Positions 1 through 6,213 of a stretch of DNA of 16,097 nt are shown in pieces. Position 1 is the stretch's first letter. The number at the start of each line of letters is the position of its first letter. Made by a program: the position numbers and the translations under genes. Source of the DNA: Persebacter sp051009035 (lineage in GTDB: Bacteria > Pseudomonadota > Gammaproteobacteria > Tethybacterales > Persebacteraceae); the NCBI GenBank assembly GCA_051009035.1, contig JBPCWY010000053.1:1-16097 (forward strand), in the 5' to 3' direction. The notes beneath the pieces are model-generated. The model ran no database searches, was not told where the DNA came from, and saw nothing but the letters and a program-made list of their open reading frames with translations.

Positions 1-143
1 AATCCGAACCGTTCCAAACGCTGATGAACAAAATAGCGCGGCGGCAATTCCGCTCGGTAGACGAGTTATACGGTTCCGCCGACAACATGGAAGGTTTCCG
101 CGCCTTCGCCGAAAAACGCGACCCGAAATGGAAGGGGGAGTAG
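1..143 (+). CDS. Enoyl-CoA hydratase/isomerase family protein, C-terminal fragment
   Basis: Only the last 46 codons are in the window, reading from base 3 to the TAG at 141-143, so the gene is truncated by the window edge. The end of the protein, SADNMEGFRAFAEKRDPKWK, matches the usual C-terminus of crotonase-fold enzymes, where a pattern like S-x-D-x-x-EG-x-x-AF-x-EKR-x-P-x-(F/W)-KG closes the chain. Members hydrate or isomerise enoyl-CoA thioesters in fatty-acid or amino-acid breakdown. The short fragment cannot give the substrate. An extended -10 promoter starts about 20 nt after the stop, so this gene is probably not co-transcribed with the GIY-YIG gene through a required operon promoter. 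The family call is fairly secure, the specific function is not. Confidence 0.72.
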   Translation, partial: SEPFQTLMNKIARRQFRSVDELYGSADNMEGFRAFAEKRDPKWKGE

Positions 144-163
144 GAAAAAAAAACGGGCGGGTG

Positions 164-172
164 TGCTATACT
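164..172 (+). promoter_or_regulatory. Extended -10 promoter for the GIY-YIG gene
   Basis: TGCTATACT (TGn plus TATACT, hexamer 167-172) fits an extended -10 element. No -35 match is visible, because the upstream stretch is poly-A and G-rich. The predicted transcription start is near 179. That leaves a 5' leader of about 34 nt before the ATG at 213 and excludes the in-frame TTG at 177 as a start. Confidence 0.55.
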
Positions 173-212
173 CCGCTTGTTTGTTTTTGTATTACTGAAA
201 AGGAGAAAAACC

Positions 213-665
213 ATGAAAAAGAAAACTATGAAAAAATCGGGCGCGGAATTTGCGCAGAGTTCTTTTGAGCGCCTTCTTCATGAAGGTTTCCGCTGTTGCG
301 GAGAATGGCGGACGCATAAAACCCATAGAATTATTGCCGAGCCCAGCAACGAGGAATTTTCCAAAACTAAAAACGTGCTTTACGCGTTTGTTAGCGGGGA
401 GGATGTTAAGTTCATTGGGGAAACTACGCGCACTGTTTCCAAAAGAATGAAAGACATTCGTTGGCCCGGCAATGAAAAACCGGACAAAGCCGATTCTACT
501 GACCGTAAGAATCGTAAAAATATTCGCGCGCTTCTTGACGAAGGTAAACAAGTTAAAATATACATGCTTTCGCTTCCAAGTGTGGGAGATTTGGTGAATA
601 AAGTAAAAACGGAGTGGAATAAAAAAGGTAGCGCCGCCAAAGGGAAAAAGAAAGCGGCAAAGTAA
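213..665 (+). CDS. Small GIY-YIG-like nuclease-domain protein
   Basis: This 150-residue protein starts at ATG 213, which has a strong Shine-Dalgarno sequence (AAAAGGAG) 7 nt upstream. An in-frame TTG at 177 is rejected because it has no ribosome site and lies before the predicted transcript start. Residues ~55-130 resemble small GIY-YIG domain proteins: LYAFV takes the place of GIY, VKFIGETT that of YIG, followed by a TVSKRM helix with the conserved arginine and a TDRKNRKNIRALLDEG stretch before a beta strand (VKIYML). Family members cut DNA in restriction, repair or mobile-element settings. The role here is unknown. The first tyrosine is kept, but the second motif has Phe instead of Tyr, so activity is uncertain. 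The C-terminus is lysine-rich (AKGKKKAAK), which suggests nucleic-acid binding. The gene is AT-richer and more lysine-rich than its neighbours and sits beside a REPIN-like element, so it may be acquired. Confidence 0.7.
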   Translation: MKKKTMKKSGAEFAQSSFERLLHEGFRCCGEWRTHKTHRIIAEPSNEEFSKTKNVLYAFVSGEDVKFIGETTRTVSKRMKDIRWPGNEKPDKADSTDRKNRKNIRALLDEGKQVKIYMLSLPSVGDLVNKVKTEWNKKGSAAKGKKKAAK

Positions 666-677
666 AAAATATCCCGC

Positions 678-707
678 CCGCCTCCGGCAAATGCCGGGGG
701 CGGTTAT
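678..707 (+). terminator. Hairpin terminator after the GIY-YIG gene
   Basis: A 12-bp stem (678-689 with 692-703, one G-T wobble) lies 12 nt after the stop codon. It is followed by TTAT and then a partly T-rich stretch (CCCTTATT). The T tract is short, so this could be a weak Rho-independent terminator or a stand-alone repeat hairpin. Confidence 0.5.
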
Positions 708-715
708 CCCTTATT

Positions 716-853
716 CTCCATTCCTGCGAAAGCAGGAATCTCTTTGCCGCTTGCGGGGCGTGCATTTGCCTAACTTTTCCGCTTTTTCTATTATATTAAA
801 CGGGGGATTATTCCGCTTCCGACAAAGAGATTCCTGCTTTCGCAGGAATGGAG
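716..853. repeat. REPIN/MITE-like element with perfect 31-bp inverted ends
   Basis: Bases 716-746 are the exact reverse complement of 823-853 (31 of 31). Each end is itself a hairpin, ATTCCTGC-GAAA-GCAGGAAT on the plus strand at 720-739, with an 8-bp stem and a 4-base loop. The 76-bp core between the ends is AT-rich (TATTATATTAAA near 788-800) and codes for nothing. Two inverted palindromic repeats around a short spacer is the layout of a REPIN, a doublet of REP sequences that is mobilised in trans by a RAYT transposase. No RAYT gene is present in the window. A MITE is the alternative reading. No clear target-site duplication is seen. Confidence 0.75.
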
Positions 854-890
854 ATGTGAGGGGAATGGAGATGTGGGGGGAAAGGCGGGA

Positions 891-944
891 AAGCGGGCGG
901 AATTGGAAAAGCGGGCGGAATTGGGAATGCGGGGCGGAAATGGG
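891..944. repeat. G-rich 18-bp tandem repeat, three copies
   Basis: Three adjoining 18-bp units (891-908, 909-926, 927-944) share the pattern AAGCGGGCGGAATTGGAA. The first two are nearly identical and the third has a few changes. All purines but a few lie on the plus strand. Just upstream, a 14-bp sequence is duplicated at 17-bp spacing (845-858, 862-875), suggesting replication-slippage growth of this spacer. No function is evident. Confidence 0.7.
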
Positions 945-1024
945 CGGGCGGCGGCGGGCGTGGAATTAAAACGGCGATTCGGCGGGGCGCGGGGGCGGAT
1001 TGTGCTTGGGCGCTTTTTTCGTAT

Positions 1025-1030
1025 TATAAT
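1025..1030 (+). promoter_or_regulatory. -10 box of ccmA, predicting a near-leaderless mRNA
   Basis: A perfect TATAAT ends 8 nt before the ccmA ATG at 1039. With the usual 6-nt distance from the -10 box to +1, transcription would begin at about 1037, giving a leader of 0-2 nt. The best -35-like hexamer, TTGTGC at 1000-1005, has a poor 19-nt spacer. Confidence 0.55.
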
Positions 1031-1038
1031 GGGCGATT

Positions 1039-1656
1039 ATGTCCGCCCATTCCGCGCCTTTGTTGGAGGCGAAAAATCTTTCTTTTGCGCGCTTGTGGGA
1101 GGGCGTTTCTTTTGCGTTGCGCGGCGGCGAAATGCTTTGCATTACCGGCGCAAACGGCGCGGGGAAAAGCACGCTGTTGAAAGTGTTGTGCGGGCTGCTT
1201 GCGCCGGATGCGGGCGCGGTTTTTTGGCGGCGGCAAAATATCCGCCGCGCCGCCGAAGAATACTGCGCCGATTTGATGTATCTCGGACATTCGGACGGCG
1301 TCAAAAGCGGCTGCACGCCGTTGGAAAATTTGCGCTTTGCCGCCGCCGTCCATTGCGCCGCCCCCGCGCTTTCGCCGCCGGAAGCGTTGGAAAAATTGGG
1401 AATGGGCGGCGAAAACCGATTTTGCGGCAATTTATCGGCGGGGCAAAAAAGGCGCGTTGCGCTGGCGCGGCTGCTTGTCGGGCGCGCGAAGTTGTGGTTG
1501 TTGGACGAGCCGCTGACTTCGTTGGACGATTCTTCGCGGCGTATTTTTGGCGAATTGGCGGCGGCGCATTTGGCGGACGGCGGCGGCGCGGTGCTTGCTT
1601 CGCATCAGGCGGATTTTTTTCCGGCGGCGCGGGTGCTGCATCTTGGGCGGCAATAA
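1039..1656 (+). CDS. ccmA: Haem exporter ATP-binding protein CcmA
   Basis: CcmA is the cytoplasmic ATPase of the CcmABCD complex. It drives release of the haem-charged chaperone CcmE during System I cytochrome c maturation. The 205-residue length is typical. Walker A is GANGAGKST (37-45), the ABC signature is LSAGQKRRVALAR (132-144), Walker B with the catalytic Glu is LWLLDEP (152-158), and the switch His is H189 in ASHQ. The LSAGQ variant and the DEPLTSLD stretch are characteristic of CcmA. It is the first gene of ccmABC, and its stop is 3 nt before the ccmB GTG. The start chosen is ATG 1039 because it aligns with the family N-terminus and sits directly after a -10 box. No Shine-Dalgarno sequence is present. 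Confidence 0.93.
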   Translation: MSAHSAPLLEAKNLSFARLWEGVSFALRGGEMLCITGANGAGKSTLLKVLCGLLAPDAGAVFWRRQNIRRAAEEYCADLMYLGHSDGVKSGCTPLENLRFAAAVHCAAPALSPPEALEKLGMGGENRFCGNLSAGQKRRVALARLLVGRAKLWLLDEPLTSLDDSSRRIFGELAAAHLADGGGAVLASHQADFFPAARVLHLGRQ

Positions 1657-1659
1657 TCC

Positions 1660-2313
1660 GTGCGCGCGATGTGGCATGTATTGCGGCGGGATATGATTTT
1701 GCTGGCGCGCAGCCCGGGCGAATCGCTCGTGCCGCTGGCGTTTTTTGCGGCGATGGTCGCAGTTTTTCCGCTGGCGTTAAATCCTGCGCCCGAATTATTG
1801 CGCGATGCCGCGCCCGGCATTATTTGGTCGGCGGCAATGTTGTCCGCTTTGCTGACGCAGGATTTTTTATTTCGCGCCGATTACGAAGACGGCGCGCTGG
1901 AGCAGTTGCTGCTTTCCGGGCGCCCGCCGGTGTTGTTGGTATTGGCAAAAACGGCGGCGCATTGGCTGGCGTTTGGCGCGCCGCTGGCATTAATTTCCCC
2001 GTTGCTCGGGTTGTGGCTGGCGATGGACGCAAACGAAATATTAAGAATGTTAATTACCCTGCCGTTGGGGGCGGGCGTGTTTAGCATGTTTGCGGTTTTT
2101 TCCGCGGCGTTGCTTTGCGGCGGGCGGGCGAACCGTTTTTTGGGCGCGTTAATTATGCTGCCGCTGTGCGCGCCGGCGGTGATTTTTGCCGCGGCGGCGG
2201 CGCGCCACGGCGGGACGGCGTTGCTGTTATTGGGCGCGCTGTTTTGCGGGACGGCGACGGTGTTGCCGTGGGCGGCGGCGGGCGCGTTAAAAATCGGCGC
2301 GATGCAAAGATGA
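1660..2313 (+). CDS. ccmB: Haem exporter membrane protein CcmB
   Basis: CcmB is the integral membrane partner of CcmA and CcmC in the System I haem-handling ABC complex. The 217-residue protein opens with a short cytoplasmic stretch holding the RRD...ARSPGE pattern, followed by about six hydrophobic helices. The loop DYEDGALEQLLLSG (~74-87) is the family hallmark. The GTG at 1660 is used as start, 3 nt after ccmA. An in-frame ATG at 1669 would shorten it by three residues and is also possible. The stop overlaps the ccmC start in an ATGA, indicating translational coupling. The length is close to the usual ~220 residues, and nothing appears broken. Confidence 0.92.
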   Translation: MRAMWHVLRRDMILLARSPGESLVPLAFFAAMVAVFPLALNPAPELLRDAAPGIIWSAAMLSALLTQDFLFRADYEDGALEQLLLSGRPPVLLVLAKTAAHWLAFGAPLALISPLLGLWLAMDANEILRMLITLPLGAGVFSMFAVFSAALLCGGRANRFLGALIMLPLCAPAVIFAAAAARHGGTALLLLGALFCGTATVLPWAAAGALKIGAMQR

Positions 2314-3035
2314 GTTGGCGCGCGTTTTATGTGTTGGCTTCGCCGCCCGGTTTTTACCGCTTTGCCGAAAAAGCGAAGCCGTGGTTGTGGGCCGCGTTTT
2401 TGATTTTCGGCGCGGCGGGATTATACGGCGGACTGGTCGCCGCGCCCGCCGATTACAAACAAGGCGAAGGATACCGGATTATTTTCGTGCATGTGCCGGC
2501 GGCGTGGATGTCGTTGTTAATTTATTCGTGCATGGCGGGGATGGGCGCCGCGGTTTTAATCTGGCGCGGCAAAATCGCCGCGGCGTGCGCGCGCGCTTCC
2601 GTTTTGCCGGGCGCGTCTTTTACTTTAATCACGCTCGTCTCCGGCGCGTTTTGGGGAAAGCCGATGTGGGGCGCGTGGTGGGTGTGGGACGCGCGCCTGA
2701 CATCGGAATTAATTTTATTCTTTTTATATTTGGGATACGCCGCGCTCGTTTTTTCCATCCCCGAAAGGCGCGCCGCGGCGCGGGCGGGCGCGATGCTGCT
2801 TTTGGTCGGCGCGGTTAATATTCCGGTGATTCATTTTTCGGTGGATTGGTGGAACACGCTGCACCAGCCGGCGACGATAGCGAAGTTTGGCGCGCCTTCC
2901 ATACACGCTTCCATGTTGCGCCCGCTGTTATTTATGGCGGCGGCGTTTATGGCGTTTTACGGCGCGCTGTTGCTGACCGCCGCGCAGGCAGTTTTGTTGG
3001 AAGAAGAACGGGGCGCAAAATGGGCGCGGCAATAA
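2310..3035 (+). CDS. ccmC: Haem-handling membrane protein CcmC
   Basis: CcmC presents haem to CcmE at the periplasmic face of the membrane. The 241-residue protein has about six membrane helices and the tryptophan-rich WWD motif (WGKPMWGAWWVWDARLTS, ~115-132) that binds haem. H61 (IFVHVPAAW) and H185 (WWNTLHQ) match the two axial haem-ligand histidines known in CcmC proteins. The frame stays open further upstream, but ATG 2310 is the start: it overlaps the ccmB stop as ATGA and gives the family N-terminus. A ccmD gene normally follows. Only 27 nt separate this stop from the next gene, so none fits here. Confidence 0.95.
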   Translation: MSWRAFYVLASPPGFYRFAEKAKPWLWAAFLIFGAAGLYGGLVAAPADYKQGEGYRIIFVHVPAAWMSLLIYSCMAGMGAAVLIWRGKIAAACARASVLPGASFTLITLVSGAFWGKPMWGAWWVWDARLTSELILFFLYLGYAALVFSIPERRAAARAGAMLLLVGAVNIPVIHFSVDWWNTLHQPATIAKFGAPSIHASMLRPLLFMAAAFMAFYGALLLTAAQAVLLEEERGAKWARQ

Positions 3036-3062
3036 CGCGCTTCGCCGCGCGAATATTTTAAC

Positions 3063-4052
3063 ATGCATTTAGCCGCGTTTATTTTCCGCCGCCTGTTGCA
3101 GGGCGCGCTGGTGATGTTAGTGATTAGCGCCGCCGCGTTTGCCGTCCGCGACGAACTTGGCGACCCGTTGCGGGAACTTGTCGGCGAATCGGTTTCCGAA
3201 GAAGAGCGCGAACTGCTGCGCGAAGAAATGGGATTGCGCGATCCGTTTGCCGTCCAGTATTGGCGTTTTCTCAAAAACGCGGCGCGCGGCGATTTCGGCG
3301 ATTCGTATTTTTTTAAGCGCCCGGCGTTGGATGTAATTTTGGAAAAGTTTCCCGCGACTTTTGAATTGGTATTCGCCGCGTCGTTGATTATCTTTTTAAT
3401 TTCCGCGCCCGCCGGCGTGTATTGCGCGCTCCGCCCGCATTCCGCCGGCGCACGCGCGATTATGTTTTTTTCCATTCTCGGCATTTCGGTGCCGGTGTTT
3501 TTGTTCGCCATTTTATTGATTTATCTTTTTTCGGTGCAACTGGGATGGCTGCCGTCTTACGGGCGGGGCGACATTGCGCCGTTATTCGGCGTGCTGTGGG
3601 AAAGCAATTTTGCGACATGGTCGGGGCTTGCGCATTTGTTGCTGCCGGCGGCGGCGTTGTCGTCCATTATGCTGCCGCTGTTTATTCGTTTGATTCGCGC
3701 CGAAATGGCGGAATCGTTGTCCGCCGATTATATTCGTTTTGCGCGCGCCAAAGGACTTCATCCCCGGCGGATTTATTTTGTGCATGCATTAAAAAACGCG
3801 ATGCTGCCGGTCATCACGGTTGGCGGCGTGCAAATCGGTTCGTTGCTCGCCTATACGATTTTAACCGAGTCGGTTTTTCAATGGCCCGGCATGGGTTTTT
3901 TGTTTTTGGAAGCGGTCAACCGCGTAGACCCGCCGCTCATTGTCGCGTATTTAATTGTCGCGGGATTAATTTTTGTCGCGGTTAATACCGCGGCGGATGT
4001 TGTTTGCACATTGGCGAATCCCGCCGTCCGTTTGGGGGACGAAAAAGCGTGA
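3063..4052 (+). CDS. ABC transporter permease, DppB/OppB family
   Basis: This is the first membrane subunit of a peptide/nickel/opine-type ABC importer, 329 residues. The N-terminal helix and HLAAFIFRRLLQG start are typical, followed by a periplasmic segment (REEMGLRDPFAVQYWRFL) and about six helices. The coupling loop ESLSADYIRFARAKGLHPRR (EAA motif) contacts the ATPases. The closing GSLLAYTILTESVFQWPGMG is a strong DppB-family signature. The ATG at 3063 lies 27 nt after ccmC and lacks a Shine-Dalgarno sequence. No promoter is evident, so it may be read through from ccm. The stop overlaps the next start as GTGA. The substrate cannot be told from sequence alone and no binding protein is encoded nearby. 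Confidence 0.92.
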   Translation: MHLAAFIFRRLLQGALVMLVISAAAFAVRDELGDPLRELVGESVSEEERELLREEMGLRDPFAVQYWRFLKNAARGDFGDSYFFKRPALDVILEKFPATFELVFAASLIIFLISAPAGVYCALRPHSAGARAIMFFSILGISVPVFLFAILLIYLFSVQLGWLPSYGRGDIAPLFGVLWESNFATWSGLAHLLLPAAALSSIMLPLFIRLIRAEMAESLSADYIRFARAKGLHPRRIYFVHALKNAMLPVITVGGVQIGSLLAYTILTESVFQWPGMGFLFLEAVNRVDPPLIVAYLIVAGLIFVAVNTAADVVCTLANPAVRLGDEKA

Positions 4053-4957
4053 AGGCGTTTTGGCAAAGCGGTTTGGCGCGGAGTTTTCGGCGCGACCGCG
4101 CGGCGCAATTCGCCTTCGCCGTTTTTGCCGCGTTTGCGTTCGCCGCCGTATTCGCCGGAATTCTCGCGCCGTATAATCCGTATAACCCGCTGGAAATTGA
4201 TTTGCTGGATTCGGAAACGCCGCCGGTGTGGAGCGAAGGCGGCGAGTTGCGTTTTATTCTCGGCACGGACGCGCAGGGGCGCGATTTGCTTTCGGCGATT
4301 TTATACGGCTTGCGGATTTCCATCATCATCGGCGTTTTCGCCGTTTTGTTGCAGGCGTTTTTGGGGGTCGCCATCGGATTAATTTCCGGCTATGCGGGCG
4401 GGCGGGTTGACGCGGCGTTAATGCGCGCGGCGGACATTCAATTGTCGTTTTCGCCGTTTATGGCGGCGATAGTCGCGCTGGCGTTGTTTCAAGCATTGTT
4501 CGGCGCGGAGCGTTACGAAGAGCTCGCGATTTACATGTTAATTTTAGTCATCGGCATCGCCGAATGGCCGCAATACGCGCGCACCGTGCGCGCCGTCGTG
4601 CTGGCGGAAAAAGAAAAAGATTACATCGCCGCGGCGCGCGCGCTCGGTTATCCGCCGCTGCGCATTATTTTGCGCCATTTGTTTCCGAATACTTTAACCC
4701 CGGTGCTGGTGATTTCCACGGTGCAGACGGCGAACGCGATTATTACCGAGGCGTCCCTGTCGTTTTTGGGTTTGGGAATGCCGGTGACGCGCCCGTCTTT
4801 GGGGTCTTTAATTCACGCCGGATTTGAACATATTTTTAGCGGCGAATGGTGGCTTATATTTTTTCCGAGCGCGGCGCTGGTATTTTTAATTTTATCGGCG
4901 AATATGCTGGGCGATTTTTTGCGCGATGAATTAAACCCGCGCCGCAATCCGTCATGA
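4049..4957 (+). CDS. ABC transporter permease, DppC/OppC family
   Basis: This is the second membrane subunit of the importer, 302 residues. The GTG at 4049 is chosen because it overlaps the previous stop (GTGA) and gives the usual short cytoplasmic N-terminus. The ATG at 4004 would reach into the upstream gene. The protein has one N-terminal helix, a periplasmic loop with APYNPYNPLEIDLLDSETPP and LGTDAQGRDLLSAILYGLR (a family hallmark), then five more helices. The EAA loop is KDYIAAARALGYPPLRIILR, followed by HLFPNTLTPVLVI and EASLSFLGLGMP, both characteristic. It would pair with the preceding permease. The layout (a long soluble loop bearing charged residues) resembles YejE-like subfamily members too, so the exact subgroup is unresolved. 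Confidence 0.92.
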   Translation: MKAFWQSGLARSFRRDRAAQFAFAVFAAFAFAAVFAGILAPYNPYNPLEIDLLDSETPPVWSEGGELRFILGTDAQGRDLLSAILYGLRISIIIGVFAVLLQAFLGVAIGLISGYAGGRVDAALMRAADIQLSFSPFMAAIVALALFQALFGAERYEELAIYMLILVIGIAEWPQYARTVRAVVLAEKEKDYIAAARALGYPPLRIILRHLFPNTLTPVLVISTVQTANAIITEASLSFLGLGMPVTRPSLGSLIHAGFEHIFSGEWWLIFFPSAALVFLILSANMLGDFLRDELNPRRNPS

Positions 4958-6213
4958 CTCTTTTGGCGGCGAAAAATTTACGCGTCCGTTTTCCCGGCGC
5001 AAACGGCGCGCTGGAAGCGTTGCGGGGCGTTTCGTTTTCCGTGGCGGCGGGGGAGCGGCTGGGAATTGTCGGCGAATCGGGGGCGGGAAAATCTTTGGCG
5101 GCGGCGGCGTTGTTAAATCTTCCCCCGGTATCGGGCGAGATTTGCGGCGGCGAAGTGTTGTTTGAAGGGCGCGATTTGTTGACGCTGCCGGCGGAAGAAT
5201 TGCGCGCCGTGCGCGGGCGGCGGATTGCCATGATTTTTCAAGACCCGATGACGACTCTCAATCCGGTGCTTTCTATCGGGCGGCAGTTGGAAGAGTGTTT
5301 GGAAGCGCACGGCATTGCGCGCGGCGACAAAGCGCGGGAAACCGCCGTAGCGCGCCTGCGCGAAGTTTCCATTCCTTCGCCGGAAGAAAGAATGGAAGCG
5401 TATCCGCACGAGCTTTCCGGCGGCATGCGCCAGCGCGTTGTCATCGCCGCCGCGCTGATTTGCAACCCGTCCCTGATTGTCGCGGACGAACCGACGACCG
5501 CGCTGGATGTTACGATTCAAGCGGACATTATGGCGTTGCTGGCGCGCCTGTGCGAAAGCCGCCGCATGGCATTGGTTTTAATTACCCACGATTTAAGTTT
5601 GGTCGCGCAAATGACCGGCAGTATTTTGGTAATGTATTCCGGGCTGGCGGTGGAGCGGGGCGCGACCGCCGAAGTTATTGCGCGCCCGCATCATCCGTAT
5701 ACGCGCGGTTTGCTGGCGTGTTTGCGGCGGCGGGGCGGCGGGCGGTTTTATCAAATTCCGGGCAACATGCCGCCGCTTGGGGCGATTCCAAATGGATGCG
5801 CGTTTCATCCGCGCTGCCGTTATGCGCAAGAAATTTGCCGCAACAATCCCCCGCCGCCGGAAATTGAAAACGGCGCGGGACGCGGCGCGGCTTGCCATTT
5901 TACCGCCGAAATCGCCGCGAAAGAAAAAGAATTTACCGCGGATGAAACGGAGCGGCAATCCGCTTCCGAAATTGCCGAAAAAGATGCGGATGTTAAAACC
6001 GCTTCCGAAGTTTCCGCAACGGAAACCGGCTTTGCAACCGCCGCTAATATTGCCGCGGTAAAAACAGATTCTAAAACCGCCGCGCAAAAAACGGATTTTC
6101 AAACTGCGGTAAAATCCGAAACCGGCGGCGGGGATTCTAAAACGGATTCCAATATTACCGCGAAAGACAACGCCGCTGCCGAATCTTTTTCCGCAAAATT
6201 GACCGATGCCTGA
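4954..6213 (+). CDS. ABC transporter ATP-binding protein, DppD/OppD family, with long C-terminal tail
   Basis: This is the first ATPase of the importer, 419 residues against about 320-340 for the family. Walker A is GESGAGKS (40-47), Q-loop FQDP (95-98), signature LSGGMRQR (154-161), Walker B LIVADEPT (174-181), switch His H212. The oligopeptide C-terminal domain holds four cysteines (C282, C288, C295, C314) in the spacing seen in family members reported to bind an Fe-S cluster. After C314-H315 come about 100 extra residues rich in Ala, Lys, Thr, Glu and Asp with repeated KTDS/KTA units and no predicted fold. The start overlaps the permease stop as ATGA. The ATG of the partner ATPase overlaps this stop by 8 nt, so the tail is in frame and not a frameshift artefact. 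Confidence 0.92.
   Translation: MTLLAAKNLRVRFPGANGALEALRGVSFSVAAGERLGIVGESGAGKSLAAAALLNLPPVSGEICGGEVLFEGRDLLTLPAEELRAVRGRRIAMIFQDPMTTLNPVLSIGRQLEECLEAHGIARGDKARETAVARLREVSIPSPEERMEAYPHELSGGMRQRVVIAAALICNPSLIVADEPTTALDVTIQADIMALLARLCESRRMALVLITHDLSLVAQMTGSILVMYSGLAVERGATAEVIARPHHPYTRGLLACLRRRGGGRFYQIPGNMPPLGAIPNGCAFHPRCRYAQEICRNNPPPPEIENGAGRGAACHFTAEIAAKEKEFTADETERQSASEIAEKDADVKTASEVSATETGFATAANIAAVKTDSKTAAQKTDFQTAVKSETGGGDSKTDSNITAKDNAAAESFSAKLTDA

Larger units (their letters stand above)
666..1038. other. Repeat-rich intergenic region between the GIY-YIG gene and ccmA
   Basis: This stretch of about 370 bp has no convincing gene. In order it holds a terminator-like hairpin (678-703), a 138-bp element with inverted ends (716-853), two close copies of GGAATGGAGATGTG (845-858 and 862-875), a G-rich 18-bp tandem repeat (891-944) and the -10 box of ccmA (1025-1030). 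Open frames through it are low-complexity and run into the wrong frame of ccmA. Confidence 0.7.

Noticed and set aside
666..1038. tRNA, riboswitch or other structured RNA upstream of ccmA
   Set aside because: No cloverleaf or known aptamer pattern is seen. The structure present is explained by the REPIN-like element and hairpins, and the predicted ccmA mRNA has no leader to hold a riboswitch.
873..2084. 403-codon plus-strand open frame overlapping ccmA and ccmB
   Set aside because: Its Arg/Ala/Gly-rich product is the wrong-frame shadow of ccmA and ccmB and starts in the G-rich repeat.
2115..2309. 65-residue N-terminal extension of CcmC
   Set aside because: It lies inside ccmB in another frame. 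ATG 2310 overlaps the ccmB stop and gives the normal CcmC length and start.
3036..3062. A ccmD gene after ccmC
   Set aside because: The gap is 27 nt, too short for CcmD. The overlapping frame at 2846-3061 is Arg-rich and lacks a membrane helix.
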